Of a stretch of DNA of 64,000 nucleotides, positions 27,032 to 35,409 are shown piece by piece. Source of the DNA: JADGHX01 sp035760965 (lineage in GTDB: Bacteria; Pseudomonadota; Gammaproteobacteria; Steroidobacterales; Steroidobacteraceae). The stretch's first letter is position 1, and each line of letters starts with the position of its first letter. Position numbers and translations under genes: made by a program. The stretch lies in the NCBI GenBank assembly GCA_035760965.1, contig DASTRY010000051.1, forward strand, positions 62,001-126,000. The letters run 5' to 3'. The notes beneath the pieces were generated by a model, which had not been told where the DNA came from, ran no database searches, and saw only the letters and a program-made list of their open reading frames with translations.

Positions 27032-28906
27032 TTGAGCGGGCCCAATCAGTTTCGCCTGCTCGCCCAACGCCGTTTCCTGCCTTTTTTCGGCGCGCAGGCG
27101 CTCGGCGCATTCAACGACAACGTGTATCGCAACGTGCTCGTGATTCTCATCACGTATCACGCGGCGGCCGCGACGACGCTCGCCCCGGAGCTGCTCACGA
27201 ATCTCGCGGGCGGCGTTTTCATCCTGCCTTTCGTGCTGTTCTCGGGATTCGCCGGGCAGCTCTCGGACCGCTTCGACAAGTCGCGCGTGATCCAGGCGAT
27301 CAAGGCCATCGAAGTGCTGATCATGGCGCTCGCCGGCGTCGGGCTCGCGACGATGAACCTCGCGCTGCTCTACGGCGCGCTCTTCCTGCTCGGCACGCAT
27401 TCGACATTCTTCGCGCCCGCGAAGTACGGCCTCCTGCCCCAGGTGCTCTCGGCGACGGAGCTCGTCGGCGGAAACGCGCTGCTCGAGATGGGCACGTTCC
27501 TCGCCATCCTGCTCGGCACGCTGCTCGGTGGCGTGCTTGCAGCCGGCAACGACATCGCAGTGATCGTCGCCACGCTGCTTGGGATCGCAGTTGCGGGGCT
27601 CGCAATGAGCCTCGCCATGCCGCGCACGCCGGCAGCCGACCCGAATCTGTGCATCGACTGGAATCCATGGCGCTCCACGTGGGCGAGCATTCAGGCGGCA
27701 CGCGAGTCGCGCACCGTGTTCCTCTCCGTGCTGGGCAACTCGTGGTTCTGGTTCTACGGCGCGCTCGTGCTGGCGCAGCTGCCGCTGTTCGTGAAGACCG
27801 TGCTCAACGGGACCGAGGAAGTCGTCACGCTCTTTCTCGTACTGTTCTCGGCGGGGGTCGGCATCGGCTCGCTCCTGTGCGAGAAGCTCTCCGGACGCAA
27901 GGTGGAAATCGGGCTCGTGCCGTTCGGATCGATCGGGCTCACCGTGTTCGCGCTCGACCTCGCGCTTGCGTCGCCCGCGCAATCCGCCGCGCAGAGCTCG
28001 AGCGCATCGGCGTTCCTGCACACGCCGGGCTCATGGCGCCTGCTGACCGATGCGGGTCTCATCGGCGTGTTCGGCGGCATCTTCATCGTGCCGCTGTATG
28101 CGCTGATGCAGCAGCGTTCGCGTCCGGAAGTGGTGTCGCGAGTGATCAGCGCGGCGAACGTCCTGAATTCAGTCTTCATCGTCGCCGCAGCCCTGTTCGC
28201 GGCGGCCGCGCTGGCGAATGGGGTCACGATCCCGCAGCTCTTCATCGCCGTGGCCGTCATGAACGCGGCGATCGCGATCTACATCTACACGCTCGTGCCG
28301 GAGTTCCTGCTCCGCTTCCTCTCGTGGATTCTCATCAATGTGCTGTATCGGCTGCGCGTCGAGGGCATCGATAAGATCCCCGAGCACGGGCCTGCGCTGC
28401 TCATCTGCAATCACGTGAGCTTCGTCGATCCCATCGTGATCTCGGCAGCGTGTCGGCGACCCGTGCGCTTCATCATGGAGGCGTCGATCTTTCGCATTCC
28501 CGTGCTGAATCTCGTGTTTCGCGGGATGAAGGCGATTCCCGTGGCACCGCAGAAAGAGGATCCCGAGACCTACGAACGCGCGTTTCAGAGTGCCGCGCGC
28601 GAGCTGCGTGCCGGGCAGCTCGTGTGCATCTTTCCGGAAGGCCGTCTGACGACGGACGGTGAGATCCGGGAATTCCGCGCGGGCATGCTGCGCATCCTGA
28701 GAGAGACGCCGGTGCCCGTCGTGCCGATGGCGGTATCGAACCTCTGGGGCTCGATGTTCTCGCGCTATTCGAGGGCGCTGATGGGGCGTCTGCCGCGCAA
28801 ATATCTGGCGCGCATCACGCTCGCCGTCGGCGATCCCGTGCCGCCGGAGAGCGTGACGCTCGAGAATTTACGCGCCCAGGTGGCCGCGCTGCGCTACCAG
28901 CCCTGA
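27032..28906 (+). CDS. MFS lysophospholipid transporter (LplT-like) fused to PlsC-type acyltransferase
   Basis: This 624-residue protein has an N-terminal major facilitator domain (about 1-415) of the LplT type, beginning with FLPFFGAQALGAFNDNVYRNVLVILI. The C-terminal 1-acyl-glycerol-phosphate acyltransferase domain (about 425-624) has the catalytic box CNHVSFVDP (His461, Asp466) and FPEGRL. LplT flips lysophospholipids inward, and PlsC/Aas-type domains reacylate them. The joined form suggests a phospholipid repair enzyme. The acyl-ACP synthetase part of enteric Aas is missing. The start is a TTG just after purD without a clear Shine-Dalgarno. Confidence 0.9.
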   Translation: MSGPNQFRLLAQRRFLPFFGAQALGAFNDNVYRNVLVILITYHAAAATTLAPELLTNLAGGVFILPFVLFSGFAGQLSDRFDKSRVIQAIKAIEVLIMALAGVGLATMNLALLYGALFLLGTHSTFFAPAKYGLLPQVLSATELVGGNALLEMGTFLAILLGTLLGGVLAAGNDIAVIVATLLGIAVAGLAMSLAMPRTPAADPNLCIDWNPWRSTWASIQAARESRTVFLSVLGNSWFWFYGALVLAQLPLFVKTVLNGTEEVVTLFLVLFSAGVGIGSLLCEKLSGRKVEIGLVPFGSIGLTVFALDLALASPAQSAAQSSSASAFLHTPGSWRLLTDAGLIGVFGGIFIVPLYALMQQRSRPEVVSRVISAANVLNSVFIVAAALFAAAALANGVTIPQLFIAVAVMNAAIAIYIYTLVPEFLLRFLSWILINVLYRLRVEGIDKIPEHGPALLICNHVSFVDPIVISAACRRPVRFIMEASIFRIPVLNLVFRGMKAIPVAPQKEDPETYERAFQSAARELRAGQLVCIFPEGRLTTDGEIREFRAGMLRILRETPVPVVPMAVSNLWGSMFSRYSRALMGRLPRKYLARITLAVGDPVPPESVTLENLRAQVAALRYQP

Positions 28907-28919
28907 CGCTGCGGGAGAC

Positions 28920-28945
28920 GCGCCGGCGAGCTGCGTCGCCGGCGC
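28920..28945. terminator. Perfect 10-bp GC hairpin between convergent genes
   Basis: Bases 28920-28929 pair with 28936-28945 around a 6-base loop. It lies between the end of the LplT-PlsC fusion (plus) and the end of the GlsB gene (minus). There is no T-run on either strand, so it is probably a Rho-dependent or RNA-protecting 3' structure serving both. Confidence 0.4.
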
Positions 28946-28953
28946 ATCATGGC

Positions 28954-29223
28954 TCAGCGAACCCGTCCGCGACGGAACAGATTGACGATTGCGAGGAGGA
29001 TGACAGCGCCGAGGAACGAGACGCCGAGCCCCGCGAGGCTCAGATCGCCCTGATTGATCGTCCCGGCCCCGACGAGCGGGCTGATCAGCCAGCCGCCGAG
29101 CAGCGCGCCGATGATGCCGACCACGATGTTCAGCAGGATTCCCTGCTGGCCATCGGTCCGCATCACGAGACTCGCGAGCCAACCAATCACGCCACCAACC
29201 ACCAGCCAAATAATGATGTTCAT
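28954..29223 (-). CDS. GlsB/YeaQ/YmgE family stress-response membrane protein
   Basis: This 89-residue protein has three hydrophobic segments with the family pattern IIIWLVVGGVIGWLASLVMRTDGQQGILLNIVVGIIGALLGGWL. The internal Gly-rich helices and the turn after the first membrane segment are diagnostic. Members are small inner membrane proteins induced by general stress; the mechanism is not known. AAGGGG lies seven bases before the ATG. An in-frame extension upstream is not protein-like. A terminator-like hairpin ends 22 bases before the start codon. Confidence 0.9.
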   Translation of the reverse strand: MNIIIWLVVGGVIGWLASLVMRTDGQQGILLNIVVGIIGALLGGWLISPLVGAGTINQGDLSLAGLGVSFLGAVILLAIVNLFRRGRVR

Positions 29224-29245
29224 ACAGGCTTCCCCTTCTGCATTG

Positions 29246-29272
29246 GAAAAAATCGCCTGTGGCGATTTTTTC
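29246..29272 (-). promoter_or_regulatory. Terminator-like hairpin in the leader of the GlsB gene (possible attenuator)
   Basis: A perfect 12-bp stem, GAAAAAATCGCC with GGCGATTTTTTC (29246-29257 with 29261-29272), has a 3-base loop. It has the A-run/T-run form of a two-way intrinsic terminator. It ends 22 bases before the GlsB start, too close for a promoter in between, so GlsB mRNA should contain it. A second perfect 9-bp hairpin lies just upstream (29292-29300 with 29311-29319). The rest of 29320-29621 shows no gene that I can support. Confidence 0.65.
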
Positions 29273-29621
29273 GAGCCGCTACCCAGACACCGGCGGCAAG
29301 AAGCGTGGTGCTTGCCGCCTACCCAGGTCGCGTCAGCCACCGGCGCCGTGATTAACCCGCAACCGCGGCGGCCGTTCCATCAGGCAAGCGGACAATGCAA
29401 GCTTCGCGTTGTCCTACAGCGGTTGTAACTCGTGCAGGGGCGTGCACCCGCGGCGTGCCCGTACGCGCTCACGCGCACCGAAAACGCTCGGTAAGGGGTT
29501 AACGGACGGTGCCAAGCCGCCTTTCCGCTCACTGGGCGGGCGCTCGGGCGCGGTGGCACGCGCGTTGCAAGATCCCGACCCGAAGCAATTAACACGAACC
29601 GCCCGTTGAGGGAGCGAATGC

Positions 29622-29816
29622 ATGACGACTCCGGTGTCCTGGCTCGAAACGCAGTTCTGCAGGTCCGTCGCGGCAACGCTGCTCGCGCGCAATGAATTCT
29701 TCGAGCTGCTGGAAGATGCGACCGTTTCGCCCGTGCAGATCGCACGCGCGCGCGCCACGTGGCGCAGCCACGCGGAGCAAATGGAGACGCTGAAGGGCTT
29801 GATCCCGACGACGTGA
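29622..29816 (+). CDS. Small hypothetical protein
   Basis: This 64-residue soluble protein has a helical core (TQFCRSVAATLLARNEFFELLEDATVSPVQIARARATWRSHAEQMETLK). GAGGGAG seven bases before the ATG supports translation. An earlier ATG four bases upstream is in another frame. I do not recognise the family. It ends four bases before the end of the convergent outer membrane protein gene. Confidence 0.6.
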   Translation: MTTPVSWLETQFCRSVAATLLARNEFFELLEDATVSPVQIARARATWRSHAEQMETLKGLIPTT

Positions 29817-29820
29817 GCCG

Positions 29821-30729
29821 TCAGAAGCTCGCGCGCAGGAAGATCTCCGGGCCGCGCGTCGACTGGTCGAACCGGCCGGTCAGGTCGCCGGGCTGAGAGT
29901 TGTCCTTGCCCACGTCGACGAGGGAGTGCATTCGCGTCCAGCCAAGGCCCAGCGCGAGATTCTCGTGCCAGCGCCATTGCACGTCGCCGTGGTAATCGGA
30001 CAGCGACCCGCGGAACTCATTCACGTGCGCCTGAAAGCGCTGCGCGCGGCCGGTGAGTGACCAGCGCTTGGAGATGCGCCAGGCCGCATCGATAGCGATG
30101 GTCGGGAACGCACCAACCGCCTCCTGACGCTCGCGGATGTTGCGCGCCGTCACCTCGCCCCGGGCGCGCGCTTCGATCAACGAAACGCCGAGCCCAAGGC
30201 CCGCCTCGAATCGATCCGTGTACAGGAGCGAGCGCGTGTACGTGAAGGTGAGCTGGCGCCATTCCAGCTGCGTCTGCGCCCGATCGTTCACGTTGAACGT
30301 GCGGTTGCCGAAGACGATCTGCTGGTCGAGCACTTTGTCGCCGAAGCGCGAGAGCTTCATGTAATCGACGCGCAGCCGATTCTTCTCGCGCAGCCGGATG
30401 GTCATCTCGGCGCGGCCTTCGGACTTGCTGTCCGGCATGCCGAGATCGTCTTCCGCGCTGAGCTCGGTGCCCGGGTCGCCGGTGCGCGGATCGAGGCGCA
30501 TGTCCGTCGAGATGTCGGCCGGCCAATACAGGACGCGCAATGCGAAGCGATCGGTGATCGGGCTGGCGTTGCCCTTCTTCGGCGGCTTCAACGTATCGGA
30601 AGCGCGCGGCTTCGCCGCTTGGGTGCGCTGCGTCTGGGAGGGCTGATCCTCGTCGGCGGCCGATGCGGCCTCACTCAGATTCAAACCCACGGCCAACAGC
30701 GTCGCGGACAGCGCGAGGCTCAAACGCAT
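29821..30729 (-). CDS. Predicted outer membrane beta-barrel protein
   Basis: This 302-residue protein has a signal peptide (MRLSLALSATLLAVGLNLSEAASA) and a Pro/Lys-rich start. Many short amphipathic strands follow (RAEMTIRLREKNRLRVDYMKL, QLEWRQLTFTYTRSLLYT, DVQWRWHENLALGLGWTRM), and the protein ends with Phe. This is the usual form of a Bam-assembled barrel. GGGAG eight bases before the ATG at 30729 supports this start over one 39 bases earlier. The specific family is not recognised. The 150 bases between it and rho hold a 7-bp hairpin (30796-30815) and no gene. Confidence 0.75.
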   Translation of the reverse strand: MRLSLALSATLLAVGLNLSEAASAADEDQPSQTQRTQAAKPRASDTLKPPKKGNASPITDRFALRVLYWPADISTDMRLDPRTGDPGTELSAEDDLGMPDSKSEGRAEMTIRLREKNRLRVDYMKLSRFGDKVLDQQIVFGNRTFNVNDRAQTQLEWRQLTFTYTRSLLYTDRFEAGLGLGVSLIEARARGEVTARNIRERQEAVGAFPTIAIDAAWRISKRWSLTGRAQRFQAHVNEFRGSLSDYHGDVQWRWHENLALGLGWTRMHSLVDVGKDNSQPGDLTGRFDQSTRGPEIFLRASF

Positions 30730-30883
30730 GCGGAAGACTCCCGGGCCACAAAGGCAAGCGTCGGGCATCTTCTTACATGCCGTGCAGCCACGCCAGCGTC
30801 GTCGGTTTACGACGCCGGAAGTGTGAAAAGGTACCGAAATCAGCGCGGCAAAACGCGAGGTCGCCGCTGCCTCCTCGGCACTC

Positions 30884-32335
30884 TCAGCGCTTCATCGCCT
30901 CGAAGAATTCGCTGTTCGACTTCGTATCTTTCATCTTGTCGAGCAGGAATTCGATTGCCGCCAGCTCGTCCATGGGGTGCAGCAGCTTGCGCAGGATCCA
31001 CATCTTTGCGAGCTCGCTCTGATCGGTGATGAGCTCTTCCTTGCGCGTGCCCGAGCGGTTGATGTTCACCGCGGGGAAGACGCGCTTCTCGGCGATGCGC
31101 CGGTCGAGGTGGATTTCGCTGTTGCCCGTGCCCTTGAATTCCTCGTAGATGACATCGTCCATCTTCGAGCCGGTGTCGATCAGGGCCGTGGCGAGAATCG
31201 TGAGGCTGCCGCCCTCCTCGATGTTGCGCGCGGCGCCGAAGAAGCGCTTCGGCCGCTGCAGCGCGTTCGCATCCACACCGCCCGTCAGCACCTTGCCGGA
31301 TGACGGCACGACGGTGTTGTACGCACGGGCGAGGCGCGTGATCGAGTCGAGCAGAATGACGACGTCCTTCTTGTGCTCGACGAGGCGCTTCGCCTTCTCG
31401 ATGACCATCTCGGCCACCTGCACGTGGCGTGCGGCCGGCTCATCGAACGTCGAGGACACGACCTCGCCCTTCACCGTCCGCTGCATCTCGGTGACTTCCT
31501 CGGGCCGCTCGTCGATGAGCAGCACGATCAGATAGACCTCCGGATGGTTCGAGGTGATGGCGGTGGCGATGTTCTGCAGCAGCATCGTCTTGCCCGCCTT
31601 CGGCGGCGAGACGATGAGGCCGCGCTGACCCTTGCCGATTGGGGCGACGAGGTCGATGGTGCGCGCGGTGAGGTCCTCGGTGGACCCGTTGCCGCGCTCG
31701 AGCTTAAGACGCTTCGTCGGATGGAACGGCGTCAGGTTCTCGAACAGCACCTTGTTGCGCGAGGAGTCCGGCGAATCGAAGTTGATCTCGCCGACCTTCA
31801 GCAGGGCGAAATAGCGCTCGCCGTCCTTCGGCGGCCGGATGAGGCCGGAGATCGTGTCTCCGGTGCGCAGGTTGAACCGGCGGATCTGGCTGGGGCTGAC
31901 GTAGATGTCGTCCGGGCCGGCGAGGTAGGAGCCGTCCGCGGAGCGCAGGAAGCCGAAGCCGTCCTGCAGGATCTCGAGGACGCCGTCCCCGTAGATGTTC
32001 TCGCCGTTGCGGGCGTGCGCCTTCAGGATCGAGAAGATGATGTCCTGCTTGCGCGAGCGGGCGAGGTTCTCGAGCCCCATGGACTCGGCCATCTTCACCA
32101 GCTCGTGGATCGGCTTGGACTTGAGCTCGGTGAGATTCATCGAGCTGCGCGACTGCGTCAGCTCGGCGGGGCTGATGATCTCGGCGTCGTCGTCGAGATA
32201 CTCGGCCTCGTGCATCATCTCGTCCTGGCGCCCGCCGTTGTTGCCGCGGTTGCCGTCGCGATTGCCATCGCGCATCCCGCCGTGTCGCGGGCCCTTGGGG
32301 CGATTTCTGCCCTGATTTCCTAAATAGCCTCTCAC
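30884..32335 (-). CDS. rho: Transcription termination factor Rho with N-terminal extension
   Basis: This RNA-dependent ATPase ends transcripts. The standard part begins MNLTELKSKPIHELVKMAE (from 32140). It includes the RNA-binding OB domain (GDGVLEILQDGFGFLRS), the P-loop PPKAGKTMLLQNIA and LLIDERPEEVTEMQR. VVILLDSITRLARAYN, the Q-loop region and the R-loop follow. That part is 418 residues. The GTG at 32335 overlaps the trxA stop (GTGA) and has GGAG four bases upstream, adding 65 residues. These are Gly/Asn/Arg/Asp-rich (GNQGRNRPKGPRHGG), then acidic. The MNLTEL Met lacks a Shine-Dalgarno, so I prefer the longer 483-residue form. Such extensions are known in some high-GC bacteria. Confidence 0.93.
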   Translation of the reverse strand: MRGYLGNQGRNRPKGPRHGGMRDGNRDGNRGNNGGRQDEMMHEAEYLDDDAEIISPAELTQSRSSMNLTELKSKPIHELVKMAESMGLENLARSRKQDIIFSILKAHARNGENIYGDGVLEILQDGFGFLRSADGSYLAGPDDIYVSPSQIRRFNLRTGDTISGLIRPPKDGERYFALLKVGEINFDSPDSSRNKVLFENLTPFHPTKRLKLERGNGSTEDLTARTIDLVAPIGKGQRGLIVSPPKAGKTMLLQNIATAITSNHPEVYLIVLLIDERPEEVTEMQRTVKGEVVSSTFDEPAARHVQVAEMVIEKAKRLVEHKKDVVILLDSITRLARAYNTVVPSSGKVLTGGVDANALQRPKRFFGAARNIEEGGSLTILATALIDTGSKMDDVIYEEFKGTGNSEIHLDRRIAEKRVFPAVNINRSGTRKEELITDQSELAKMWILRKLLHPMDELAAIEFLLDKMKDTKSNSEFFEAMKR

Positions 32336-32694
32336 AGCGCTCCGCCTCGGTCGCGCGCGACCGGTTCGAGGTTGCTGTCCAAGAAGGCCGCGAGCTGCGA
32401 CTTCGAGACCGCGCCGACCTTTTGGGCCTCGACGGTCCCGTTCTTGAACAGGATGAGTGTGGGGATCCCGCGGATGCCGAACTTGGGCGGCGTCTGGGGG
32501 TTCTCGTCGATGTTGAGTTTGGCCACCTTGATGCGGTCGCTGTACTCGCTCGCGATCTCGTCGAGGATGGGGGCGATCATCTTGCAGGGGCCGCACCATT
32601 CGGCCCAGAAGTCGAGCAGGACGGGTTTTTCGGATTTGAGGACGTCCTGGGAGAACGTGGCATCGGTGGTATGCACGATGTGCGAGCTACTCAC
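32332..32694 (-). CDS. trxA: Thioredoxin 1
   Basis: This 120-residue cytoplasmic thioredoxin has the active site LDFWAEWCGPCKMIAPILDEIA. IRGIPTLILFKNG is present with its cis-proline. It starts at GTG with GGAGG ten bases upstream. It is coupled to rho by a four-base overlap. The C-terminal PVARDRGGAL is slightly longer than usual. The trxA-rho order facing rhlB is conserved in many gammaproteobacteria. Confidence 0.97.
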   Translation of the reverse strand: MSSSHIVHTTDATFSQDVLKSEKPVLLDFWAEWCGPCKMIAPILDEIASEYSDRIKVAKLNIDENPQTPPKFGIRGIPTLILFKNGTVEAQKVGAVSKSQLAAFLDSNLEPVARDRGGAL

Positions 32695-32973
32695 GCGGTT
32701 GAACCTCCGGTCGGAGAGCAGAAATTAAGGTTGGATAGGCCGCTCGAGATCGGGTCGTCCGAAGGGGTGGACCTGAGCGCAAAAGCTCGTGCCAGAGACG
32801 CCCGTCAAACGGTTACACTACGAGGTGTTTAGCCTCAAAAGGTTAACGAGGGAGTTGCGATCTGAGTCGGAAGCTGCGGGTGTGAATGTCCCGCTGTCTT
32901 GCGCACTTTGTAGCGCTTCCCCAGTGCTTTTTCAAGTCCCGAGGGGGACATAAACGACAGTATCGGCCCATTG
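32695..32973. promoter_or_regulatory. Divergent promoter region between trxA-rho and rhlB
   Basis: This 279-base stretch without a gene separates two start codons on opposite strands. It must hold the promoters of trxA-rho and rhlB. Candidate boxes, including a TTGACG on the minus strand near 32804-32809 and a TACACT on the plus strand near 32813-32818, lack good partners. I cannot assign either promoter with confidence. Confidence 0.45.
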
Positions 32974-34299
32974 ATGAGTGAACCCCATAGCAGTTTTACA
33001 AGCTTCGATTCGCTAGGCCTCGAACCCACGCTCGCGCAGGGCATTCGCGACGCCGGCTTCGTCAATTGCACGCCCATTCAGGCGCAGACCCTGCCCATCG
33101 CGCTCGCCGGCAAGGACGTCGCCGGACAGGCGCAGACCGGCACCGGCAAGACCGCGGCGTTCCTGATCGCGCTCTATCAGACGCTGCTCACGCACCCGCC
33201 CTCACCGCAGCGTGGCGCGAGCTCCATCCGCGCCCTCGTCGTCGCGCCGACGCGCGAGCTCGCCGTACAGATTCACAGCGATGCCGAAATACTCGGTAAA
33301 CATACCGGTTTCCGACACGCCGTCGTATTCGGCGGCGTCGACTACGAGAAGCAGCGCCGGCACGTCGCGGAAGGCGTGGACGTGCTGATCGGCACCCCGG
33401 GCCGCCTGATCGACTACATGAAACAGCGTGTGTTCGACCTGCGGCACGTTCAAGTGCTCGTGCTGGACGAAGCGGACCGCATGTTCGATCTCGGCTTCAT
33501 AGCCGATATCCGATACATCTTGCGCCGCCTGCCGGCGCCGCATCACCGCCTCTCGATGCTCTTCTCCGCGACGCTCTCGCACCGGGTGCTCGAGCTCGCC
33601 TATGAGCACATGAACAACCCTGAGCTGGTGCGTATCGAGCCGGACAAGATGACGGTCGATCGCGTACGCCAGATCATGTACTACCCCGCGATGGAGGAGA
33701 AAGTTCCGCTCCTGATCGGCCTGCTGAGGCAGAGCGAGGCGCGCCGGACCATGGTGTTCGTGAACACGAAGCGCATGGCCGAGAAGCTCGAAGCGGTGCT
33801 GAATGCGAACGGCTTCCACGCACAGGCCATCTCGGGCGATGTGCCCCAGCAGAAGCGGCTGCGCTTTCTGCGCGACTTCCACAACGGCGACCTCGCCGTG
33901 CTCATCGCCACCGATGTGGCCTCGCGCGGGCTGCACATCCCGGACGTGAGCCACGTCTTCAACTTCGATCTGCCGCAGGACGCAGCGGATTACGTACACC
34001 GCATCGGCCGCACGGCACGCGCCGGCGCCGAAGGCGACGCGATCAGCTTCGCGTGCGAGGAATTCGCGGTGTCGCTGCCGGAGATCGAGGAATACATCGG
34101 GCACAAGGTGCCCTCGCTGCCGATCCAGCGCGAGCTCCTGGCCGAAGTAAAGGCCCCGGCGCACGTCGAAGGTCACGGGCACGGTCACCGGCCGCATCAT
34201 CGCGGCCGCCCCGGCGGCGGGCGCGGGGGCGGCGGTCGCGGACGCGGTCCGCGACGCGGCAAGGGTTCGCAAGGCGGTGCGCACCCGCCGAAAAGCTGA
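32974..34299 (+). CDS. rhlB: ATP-dependent RNA helicase RhlB
   Basis: This 441-residue DEAD-box helicase probably works in the RNA degradosome. Motifs in order are the Q motif GFVNCTPIQAQTLP, AQTGTGKTAAF (Walker A), PTRELAVQ, TPGRLIDYM, LDEADRMFDLGF (DEAD box), SATLSHRVLEL, ATDVASRGLHI and YVHRIGRTARAG. The C-terminus is a His/Gly/Arg-rich RGG-like tail that may bind RNA. The ATG at 32974 is chosen over the TTG immediately before it. Confidence 0.95.
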   Translation: MSEPHSSFTSFDSLGLEPTLAQGIRDAGFVNCTPIQAQTLPIALAGKDVAGQAQTGTGKTAAFLIALYQTLLTHPPSPQRGASSIRALVVAPTRELAVQIHSDAEILGKHTGFRHAVVFGGVDYEKQRRHVAEGVDVLIGTPGRLIDYMKQRVFDLRHVQVLVLDEADRMFDLGFIADIRYILRRLPAPHHRLSMLFSATLSHRVLELAYEHMNNPELVRIEPDKMTVDRVRQIMYYPAMEEKVPLLIGLLRQSEARRTMVFVNTKRMAEKLEAVLNANGFHAQAISGDVPQQKRLRFLRDFHNGDLAVLIATDVASRGLHIPDVSHVFNFDLPQDAADYVHRIGRTARAGAEGDAISFACEEFAVSLPEIEEYIGHKVPSLPIQRELLAEVKAPAHVEGHGHGHRPHHRGRPGGGRGGGGRGRGPRRGKGSQGGAHPPKS

Positions 34300-34307
34300 C
34301 GCGAACC

Positions 34308-34979
34308 TTACGTGCGCAGATCGGCGATCGTGTCGATGACCGGCACGTGCTCGTGCACACGCGCCGGCCCCGATGAATCGGGGCGCTGCACGGCGTAAAT
34401 CCAGCGAATTCCCGCCTCGCGCGCGGCGCGGACCACGGGCGGGCTGTCGTCGACGAACATCGCGCGCTGCGGGTCGAAGGGCTCGACGGCGCGCAGCGCG
34501 CTCCAGAACCGGGGGTCCTCCTTCGGCGCGCCGAACTGATGCGAGCTATGCACGGCGTCGAAATATCGCGTGACTCCCGTGCGCTCGTCCTTGATGCGCA
34601 GCGCTTCGGGATGCGCATTCGTCGCCAGCACCACGCGCTTGCCGCGAGCGCGCACGCCGCGCAGAAAATCTTCCGCCCCGGGCAACCAGCCGATGCGATG
34701 GCCCGCCGCGCGGTGCAAAGCGGGGACGTCGAGACCGAGCTCGCGACTCCAGTAGTCGACGCAGTACCAGTCGAGCGTATGCTGAATGGCCTGGAAACGC
34801 GGCCGCAGCGCCGCGCGCGACGCTTCCAGCGACAGCGCCCGCGCGGCCCCGTAGACCTCGGGGATGTGGTGCCACCAGAAGTACGTGTCGAACGCGAGGT
34901 CGAGCAAGGTGCCGTCGAGGTCGAGCAGCACCGTATCGATAGCATCCCAGGGCGGGCTCTGAAACGTGGCGGACGTCAT
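34308..34979 (-). CDS. yrfG: GMP/IMP nucleotidase (YrfG-type HAD phosphatase)
   Basis: This 223-residue haloacid-dehalogenase phosphatase has the nucleophile motif LLDLDGTLLDLAFDTYFW (Asp20, Asp22). Its cap segment is IPEVYGAARALSLEASR, and later motifs are LATNAHPEALRIK and FVDDSPPVVRAAREAGI. These match the YrfG nucleotidases that dephosphorylate GMP and IMP. It converges on rhlB with an eight-base gap. Confidence 0.88.
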   Translation of the reverse strand: MTSATFQSPPWDAIDTVLLDLDGTLLDLAFDTYFWWHHIPEVYGAARALSLEASRAALRPRFQAIQHTLDWYCVDYWSRELGLDVPALHRAAGHRIGWLPGAEDFLRGVRARGKRVVLATNAHPEALRIKDERTGVTRYFDAVHSSHQFGAPKEDPRFWSALRAVEPFDPQRAMFVDDSPPVVRAAREAGIRWIYAVQRPDSSGPARVHEHVPVIDTIADLRT

Positions 34980-35122
34980 GGTCCGAGTATCATACGGGGC
35001 GCGCCGGGCCGGCCGATGGCGGACCTCCGCTCGGTTCGCTAAGCTACGGCCCCGCCTGAGAAAAGGGCGGGATTACCAGTGTCCTCATCGCTGCTTGGAG
35101 ACCCGCAGGTCCACTGCCGGCC

Positions 35123-35347
35123 ATGGCGGAAATCGAAGACAACGTCGATCGCGAGCTCTTCAAGAATTTCGAGAAGCTGCGGTCGCTTCGGATCGAGCAT
35201 CGGGACCTCGATGAGATCATCTCGCGCCTGCAGCTCGACGCCCACTGCGACGAGCTGCAGATGAAGCGCCTGAAGAAACGCAAGCTCATGCTGAAAGACC
35301 AGATCACGCGGCTCGAGAGCCAGCTCATCCCCGATCTCAATGCGTGA
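35123..35347 (+). CDS. YdcH family (DUF465) protein
   Basis: This 74-residue, highly charged coiled-coil protein has the DUF465 pattern FKNFEKLRSLRIEHRDLDEIISRLQLDAHCDELQMKRLKKRKLMLKDQITRLE. These small alpha-hairpin proteins are common in proteobacteria and have no firm function. It lies upstream of the MscS channel gene on the same strand. Confidence 0.9.
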   Translation: MAEIEDNVDRELFKNFEKLRSLRIEHRDLDEIISRLQLDAHCDELQMKRLKKRKLMLKDQITRLESQLIPDLNA

Positions 35348-35409
35348 GGTACGGCGCCCGAGCCCCGCGCCCTTCGTGACCGGCGCGCTTCGCAACCGAC
35401 AGCGGAATC

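Noticed and set aside
32336..32599. Upstream extension of the rho frame beyond the GTG
   Set aside because: It lies within trxA in another frame and is not protein-like; the coupled GTG is the sensible limit.
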